From Cunninghamia lanceolata (Eukaryota; Streptophyta; Pinopsida; Cupressales; Cupressaceae), in assembly GCA_027924645.1 (NCBI GenBank), contig BSBN01000850.1, positions 1,426,001-1,490,000 on the forward strand: DNA of 64,000 nt, in the 5' to 3' direction. Numbering within the stretch: position 1 is the stretch's first letter; the number at the start of each line of letters is the position of its first letter. This document shows positions 58,790 through 64,000 of this stretch, piece by piece. The translations under genes were made by a program, and so were the position numbers. The notes under the pieces are model-generated. The model searched no databases. It was not told the origin of the DNA and saw nothing but the letters and a program-made list of their open reading frames with translations.

Positions 58790-59715
58790 GGAAACCAAAC
58801 GGCTACTTAATTATCACAACACAAGAGAAGATGGTGACAAACTAATTGCCCACCGTAAATAGCCGGCTGACTGTTTACAGCCATTGTCAACCTCTTTAAA
58901 TTTCGATCTTTACAATTTACTTGTTGAATAGACTCTCTTCTATACTTTCGACTTTCCTCTTTATTGATTAAAATTTGTAAAATCGATGAATTGAAAAGAT
59001 TTTGACTAGATTTTGACCACCAACTATTTAAGCTCTTCCCTAACTAATGGCTGCAGACTCGCCTGTGTTTTTAGACTTTATAGAAGACCTAGCGCTCAAC
59101 GAGTACAAATCTTGCCAATGTTTTTTCTGAGTTGACATTCCAAGATAGTGTAGACAACTCGAATAGAAGCCCACAGAGCACATTGTCGAATCGACCTCTC
59201 TTGACATTATGGATCTTATTATTTATCTGACAAAAGAACCTATCTGTAAACTTTCAATTGCCAGACTGTTTTCCAACTACCGACTGTTTAAGGTTTACCG
59301 GACCAACGGTTAAGAAAGTATCGTTCCAAAATATTGGAAACAATTATAATCTGTCTTGACGTAACCCTGCAAACTCCAATTATATATAACCTTTCTTGAC
59401 CGAGTCTTTTCTATTAAATCTTTGTTGATGTTACGACGTCGTTTTGCCTTTCAAGATACGGTAGAGAAGTCGATAAAAAAAAGATTGTGGGGGACAAAGA
59501 TGTGTACCTGTCCTACCATTTGGGGGTAATAAATATATTTTTTTAAAACAAATTATTTTAAATTTGGGAAAGACACAACCTCATAATAATATGGTTAGTG
59601 CTTTTAGAAGTTGCGAAAGAAATTTGAGGAGTGGACTTTGACTTGAATTTTTTATGTTGGAATTTAATGTCTTTTAAATAAATGTTGCATACTGAATAGT
59701 TCATTTCCTTATAAT
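58790..59715. other. Intergenic segment before last element
   Basis: No coherent ORF. It has a less extreme composition than its surroundings (59040-59460) and could be old low-copy DNA linked to the kinase relic. Nothing further supported. Confidence 0.35.
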
Positions 59716-60818
59716 TGTTGGCAAGAGACACTACTAGGCATGTCAATTGTTGTCATTGATGGCAATTGAATCTATCTTACTCATCCGCATTGCATCATTT
59801 GATCATAACGGAAGTCAGAGTGCAGATTTATCTAAGTCCAGATAGACAGAAATAGAGCATTTGACGGGGTTTAGCATCTTAGTTCGCATTTCTCCACAGG
59901 TAATCATATTGTGCTACGGATCTGAGGGAGTGTTAAGGGATGTCAGAGCTACCTAAATCCAAGATTTTAGCCTCCGGTGATGAAGGGATTACAAGTTACA
60001 AGCATTTGAGTATCGGGGTCTGGTTAAATAGTTTAGTCCAGTGAAGAACAAGCTGACTTGATGTTTGATCCTTGTGTGGATGAAGAGAAGTGGTTGGTCG
60101 AGTAATTTATGAGATCGAGTGGTATTGACTAACATTTGAGGTGCCTTGGATACATAAGTTTTGGTCTGCATTGATGTGTGTCTATGGATTCAACCGACAG
60201 AACAATGTTCTTAAAAAGTCTTTATGTTTTTCTTAAGGCTGACTACAGGTGATGTAATTTCATGTAGAGGATATATATGATCGATGGATTCGAGCATTTG
60301 GTGATATGTGTGTGTGAATATGAAGGGACAAGTGCGAAGTATAGCAATATCAAGTGAGAAGTAAGGAGATCTAAGCTCTGGATCATGGAAGAACAATACA
60401 GTAGGGCAGAGAAAGATGAAGTGTGCAAAGTTAGTGTATTGAGCTTAATCGGAACTGTTATTTTGCATGGTTAGATGTTATTCTTTAGTTCAAACATTTT
60501 AGTGAACTCCTTGTAATCAAACTTGTAGGCAGTGAGCCTCTTTTTAGCAGTGAGCTCTGGGCAGTGGACCCGAAGGAATGTGCCTTCCCCATTTGTAATA
60601 CTTTTAATAGAGTATAAATTCTTGTGGGTTAACCCCCACCGTGGTTTTTTCCTTAACCAGGTTTCCACGTAAAAATCTTGGTGTTCATGTGTTATGATTT
60701 TGTTGTTTCAGTTTATGCTTCTTGCTTGTGGATGTATGTGGTAAACTATTAAGGAACATAATAGTAAGTTTGCAGAACACTGATTCACCCCCCCTCTCAG
60801 TGTTCCTTAATTTCAACA
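59716..60818 (+). repeat. 5' LTR of last element
   Basis: About 1103 bp, TGTTGGCAAGAG to TTTCAACA. It shares blocks with the Copia-1 LTR: the start region with GTTGTCATTGATG, the GCAGTGAGCCTC...GTGAGCTCTGG block, CCGTGGTTTTT, and the end CACCCCCCCTCTCAG. It is therefore a related family. The base run ATAAT precedes it. Confidence 0.85.
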
Positions 60819-60820
60819 AT

Positions 60821-60834
60821 TGGTATCAGAGCAA
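60821..60834 (+). promoter_or_regulatory. Primer binding site of last element
   Basis: TGGTATCAGAGCAA lies two bases after the LTR and is an exact match to the core initiator-Met tRNA complement. The leader after it (GGTTCCTTAGAAAAAGTTTAACAACTTGAGG) parallels that of Copia-1 at 15762. Confidence 0.92.
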
Positions 60835-60887
60835 GGTTCCTTAGAAAAAGTTTAACAACTTGAGGAAGATCTGGGAAGGTGTTTTCA

Positions 60888-61166
60888 ATGGGTTCATTCA
60901 AGCACTCTGATAGTATCAATCAAGAACTTCAAGTAGCCTTAGATGATCTTGACCTGTCCAGAGCAAAAATCATAGATCTGCAAGAGAACCTTACAGATTC
61001 TAAAGATTTCATTGAGACCTTAAAAGGACAACTAAGCAAATCTAATGGAAAGAGGAGGGAGCTACTTCAATGGTTAGCAAATCAGAATGAAGACAATGGC
61101 ATGGATGAGGCTCTGAAAGAAAATCAAAGGAATGTGAGAAGCTGGCAAAAGAAGTTGTTGTATTAA
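60888..61166 (+). pseudogene. Coiled-coil N-terminal part of Gag-like ORF
   Basis: Begins at ATG 60888 (MGSFKHSDSINQELQVALDD), about 50 bases after the primer-site leader. It reads DLSRAKIIDLQENLTDSKDF and ETLKGQLSKSNGKRREL, strongly helical with heptad spacing. The UBN2 or capsid domain normal for Copia gag at this place is absent. It ends at a stop at 61164, but the same protein evidently continues in another frame (CEKLAKEVVVLKHEM), so one frameshift near 61100-61130 separates it from the next block. Confidence 0.7.
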
Positions 61167-61174
61167 AACATGAA

Positions 61175-61963
61175 ATGGAATATGGAGTAATGAGGCTAAC
61201 TAAGGAAATAGAGGAAAGGAAGAAGAATGAAGAAAACCTAAATCAGTCTCTGAAAGAAAGAACAAAAGAGTGTTGCAGATTGGACATAATAATTAGTCAC
61301 CTAGAGTCTGATCTACAAGAAACCAGGGATAATGAGGAACAACTTGAAAGACAAATTGTCATTCTTAAACATGAGCTAGAAGTTGCAAATGAATATAAAG
61401 AGAAGTTCAAGATAAGCTTAGCTAAACTTGAGGTGTTGCTTGATAGTCAGAAGAAGGGAGATGATAAGCATGGTTTGGGATTTGAGAAAGGTAAAAGCTC
61501 TAGATCCGGTCAAAGAAATCCTGAAGGAAGAAATCAAGGAAGGAATCCTAGAAGGCCTCTGATAAGACAACATAATGCTCAAAGGCATCCATCTTTCAAT
61601 GGTAATTGTTTCAAATGCAATAAGTATGATCATAGAGCTAATCAATGCAGAAGTAAAGAGAATCAAAATGCATCATCTTTCTCTGGACAATGCTTTAATT
61701 GTAAAAAGATAGGTCATAAGGCTGAGGATTGCAGAAGTGGATCAAGGAATCCTCCTAAGAACAAACAAGTTTTCAATGGAAGATGTTTTACTTGCAACAA
61801 GTTTGGCCATATTGCAATGCAATGCAAATCTAAACCTATTCCAACATGTAATTGTCAGAGGAATAATATTGTGTGCTTCAATTGCAACAAAACCGGACAC
61901 ATTGCCAAATTTTGCAAAAGTAAAAAGGAGAACTCACATGCAGGTAAAGGAAGAACAGAGTAG
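61175..61963 (+). CDS. Gag-like protein with four zinc knuckles
   Basis: A 262-codon open frame. Residues 1-95 are coiled coil (RLTKEIEERKKNEENLNQSL, LERQIVILKHELEVANEYKE). Residues 96-140 are a basic Arg/Asn/Gly linker (RSGQRNPEGRNQGRNPRRPL). Four CX2CX4HX4C zinc knuckles follow, at 61607-61648, 61691-61732, 61784-61825 and 61874-61915, with an extra TCNCQRNNIVC before the last. The knuckles bind nucleic acid in Gag nucleocapsids and in CNBP-like proteins; four is unusual for plant Copia, which has one or two. No stop interrupts this block. ATG 61175 is internal to a longer ancestral frame. Confidence 0.75.
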   Translation: MEYGVMRLTKEIEERKKNEENLNQSLKERTKECCRLDIIISHLESDLQETRDNEEQLERQIVILKHELEVANEYKEKFKISLAKLEVLLDSQKKGDDKHGLGFEKGKSSRSGQRNPEGRNQGRNPRRPLIRQHNAQRHPSFNGNCFKCNKYDHRANQCRSKENQNASSFSGQCFNCKKIGHKAEDCRSGSRNPPKNKQVFNGRCFTCNKFGHIAMQCKSKPIPTCNCQRNNIVCFNCNKTGHIAKFCKSKKENSHAGKGRTE

Positions 61964-62613
61964 AAGATGGACAAAGGCAAGGAAAAAGTAAATGTGAATG
62001 AGATCCAGAATGAAATGAACAAAACATGGGTGAAGAAAGGTGAAATGAATGATTGTGATGGGTCTGCACCGGAATCCGGTGCTGTTAATTCCTCCAGGAA
62101 TTGAAACAAGAGCTCTAGCTCAGGGGGAGCTACATTGAAAATCTAATTCCCCCTGCCAGTAAGTGGGTGCCTAAATATGGTACGATGAATGGAGATAAAG
62201 AAGCCTATTACAAATTTGTTGAAGCAAATTCTAGAAGAAAAGAAGCTAATGCGATTGATTGCAGAGCAATTGAAGATTGACTGTATGCAGAAATAGTGTA
62301 ACCGGATGTATTAGGGAAGAGCATTTATTACAATGAAGAATTAGGTTTTGTGGAGAATAAAAAGTCATTCCTTCAAACACTTGAATCACTTTGCATTTGA
62401 AGAGAACAAGGAGAAGAGTGCCTGAGCTGAAATTTCAAAGATTTGAAGTGCAAAGAACGAATTCAACAGCTAACCAATTTCGTGAAGAAAAAAGGAATTT
62501 CTCTGCGAATCTTTGAACCTAAAATCTTTTGAAATGGCTACACCTCTAGTTGTGAATATCATTGAGTGACCTAGGCCAAAGTTTAAAAAGCACCCCTTCA
62601 AATCCACTGAAGT
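61964..62613 (+). other. Stop-rich stretch between the two ORFs
   Basis: Coding-like fragments remain (KMDKGKEKVNVNEIQNEMN, WVPKYGTMNGDKEAYYKFVE) with stops in all frames. The phrase CTCAGGGGGAGCTACATTG at 62118 resembles the Copia text preceding RNase H or the 3' LTR. An ATG at 62534 (MATPLVVNIIE) may be the original start of the next ORF, now separated from it by a stop and a frameshift. Confidence 0.5.
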
Positions 62614-63723
62614 CAATCCTATGGGAGCATTTTCGAGGTTCCATATGGAGTTTTGCACATAGATTACATTAGGGCTTACATTCACGCACCTCTAGAAGAG
62701 CATGGAAGTTCAAGGTTTGGTGAACTATTCATGAATCACTTGACAGATGATGATTTAGAGCTCAAACCAGAGTACAAAGAACTGGAAGATAAGAAATTCA
62801 TACAGGTTATTGAGTTTCCAACTTTCGCAGAGGACGAATGGGTCCAGTATGTCCTGAGCTGTATCCATGATGAGTTTTTATGGTTGAATTATCCATTTAA
62901 AATCACAAAATATGCAATAAGAGTAGTTACAGGATTGAATTCCACCGGTATTCTGCCTCAGTTGAAGGCTGTGAAGAATCAAGAAGTCACAGAGGCAACT
63001 GGATCAAAATTTGATAAGAGAGCCATGACCATAAACGATATAGAGGATCATGGGGTTAGATTCGCATCAATGGTGATAGGATATAAGATATATTACTCTA
63101 GAAGAGAAAATTTAGTGTCCGGAACAACCATCTATACTGCATATCAGATGATGAAAGAAAATGTAGACTATGATCTCTATGAATTATTGTTGAACCAGCT
63201 TATGGAGAATCTAAGAAAGATAAAGAAAGATAAGAAGCACTCATTCAAATATCGTATGCTAATTATATGTCTTTTCTTTTATTTCTTGAGTGAGCTCCAT
63301 GGGAATAAAAATATATATTGGTCAAATGACAAACCGGCAGAAGTCCAAATTAGGAATCATTTGAGTTGTCTAGGTAATTATGAGGCAGAAAATTCAGCAC
63401 TTTGGGGATTCTTCAAAAAATTTCAGACTATGATGCAAGCTAGGGATACAATACCTAGGGCTATGGTTGAAAAATACAAGGACACCATTTGTTTTATGGT
63501 TACTATTGATCAGTGCAAAATAGATGCAGTGGAACCTAGAGTAGTGTGGATCATGCCCATGGGGTATGAAGTGGATGTACAGGTATTGGAACTGTATGTA
63601 CAACATCTGTTGAGCCAGCCTAGGGATCCAGCTGAGGAGAGATTTGGAACCTATGAAGAGATTTCACTTAAATTACATCTTGAATTCAAGGCTCCTAAAA
63701 TCAAAATAACTGTGAGGAAATAA
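62614..63723 (+). pseudogene. Long ORF of plant transposon-protein type
   Basis: Open for about 369 codons from just after a stop at 62611 to TAA 63721; the first ATG in frame is at about 62731. It reads LKPEYKELEDKKFIQVIEFP, WVQYVLSCIHDEFLWLNYPF, then KITKYAIRVVTGLNSTG. This layout (conserved aromatic, short helix, then I..x.tGL) resembles the plant Transposase_32 and mobile-domain accessory proteins. Later parts are TIYTAYQMMKENVDYDLYEL and YRMLIICLFFYFLSELHGN. After the stop the frame continues with a Lys/Glu-rich tail (RERIEKTEKEKQDREQKG) to about 63960. Function unknown. Its length without stops suggests recent constraint or young age. Confidence 0.6.
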
Positions 63724-64000
63724 GTTGAGTGGTTGGCTAAGAATTTAGGCCTTACCAAGGAAGTTGTGAGACAATTCAGGGAAAGGATAGAGAAAACTGA
63801 GAAGGAGAAGCAGGACAGGGAACAAAAAGGTATTCTAGCAGAAACCCCTTCTAAGTGAAGGACTACTAGGAGTTCTAGTTCAACCTTCGATGCATCACCA
63901 TCTCCTGTTGTAGAAAATCCTACCAAAAAAAAAGACAAAAGTAAAGAGCAAAAGAACATATGTCAGGGTGGAGAAAGAGGATGAAGAAGAAACTGACTCA

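Larger units (their letters stand above)
59716..64000 (+). mobile_element. LTR element with knuckle ORF, no pol seen
   Basis: A 5' LTR (59716-60818) is followed by an initiator-Met primer site and a leader shared with Copia-1. Then come a Gag-like ORF pair with coiled coil and four zinc knuckles (60888-61963), a short non-coding stretch, and a long ORF (62614-63723) of plant-transposon-protein type. No protease, integrase, RT or RNase H is seen before the window ends, so the order differs from any standard Copia or Gypsy element. Either pol follows later, or it is a non-autonomous family using Copia-1-type enzymes. Confidence 0.75.

Overview
The window is AT-rich, repeat-dominated nuclear DNA of a seed plant. 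Plant Copia and Gypsy lineages with initiator-Met tRNA primer sites, an L1-type plant LINE with RNase H, and a receptor-like kinase relic all point to a plant. The depth of nesting and the age of the copies fit a large gymnosperm (conifer-like) genome, but the species cannot be fixed from sequence alone. I see no intact host gene. Almost every coding stretch is a retroelement remnant broken by stops and frameshifts.

Region 1 (1-27.5 kb) is a four-layer nest. An Athila/Tat-like Gypsy relic (about 248-8646) is followed by Copia-2 (8647-27504). Copia-2's 5' LTR was split by Copia-1 (8709-21614). Copia-1's 5' LTR was in turn split by an antisense chromovirus (9214-14887). LTR ends and flanking duplications were read at base level for the inner layers: TGTAC for the chromovirus and AGTTT/AGTTG for Copia-1.

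Region 2 (27.5-32.8 kb) is gene-poor AT-rich DNA. It holds an array of AT hairpins, a dispersed coding-like repeat, a 99-bp tandem duplication and one isolated GC-rich island.

Region 3 (32.8-52.2 kb) is a 5'-truncated LINE bounded by a 12-bp duplication (TATTTTCTCTAT). Its RNase H domain is cut by a 15-kb Tat-like Gypsy element (34975-50047, duplication ATGCT/GTGCT). That element keeps gag and protease but has lost RT, RNase H and most of integrase. It carries an antisense plant-mobile-domain ORF, a TIR-flanked insert containing a striking palindrome array (CGGGATCCCG x11), and a solo LTR inside its own 5' LTR.

Region 4 (52.2-59.7 kb) holds a second LINE RNase H remnant, an antisense coiled-coil remnant related to a sequence in region 2, a long TA microsatellite and a receptor-like kinase pseudogene.

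Region 5 (59.7-64 kb) starts with an LTR related to Copia-1. A coiled-coil, four-zinc-knuckle Gag-like ORF and a long ORF resembling plant transposon accessory proteins follow it. No pol lies between them. This is the best candidate here for an undescribed element type.
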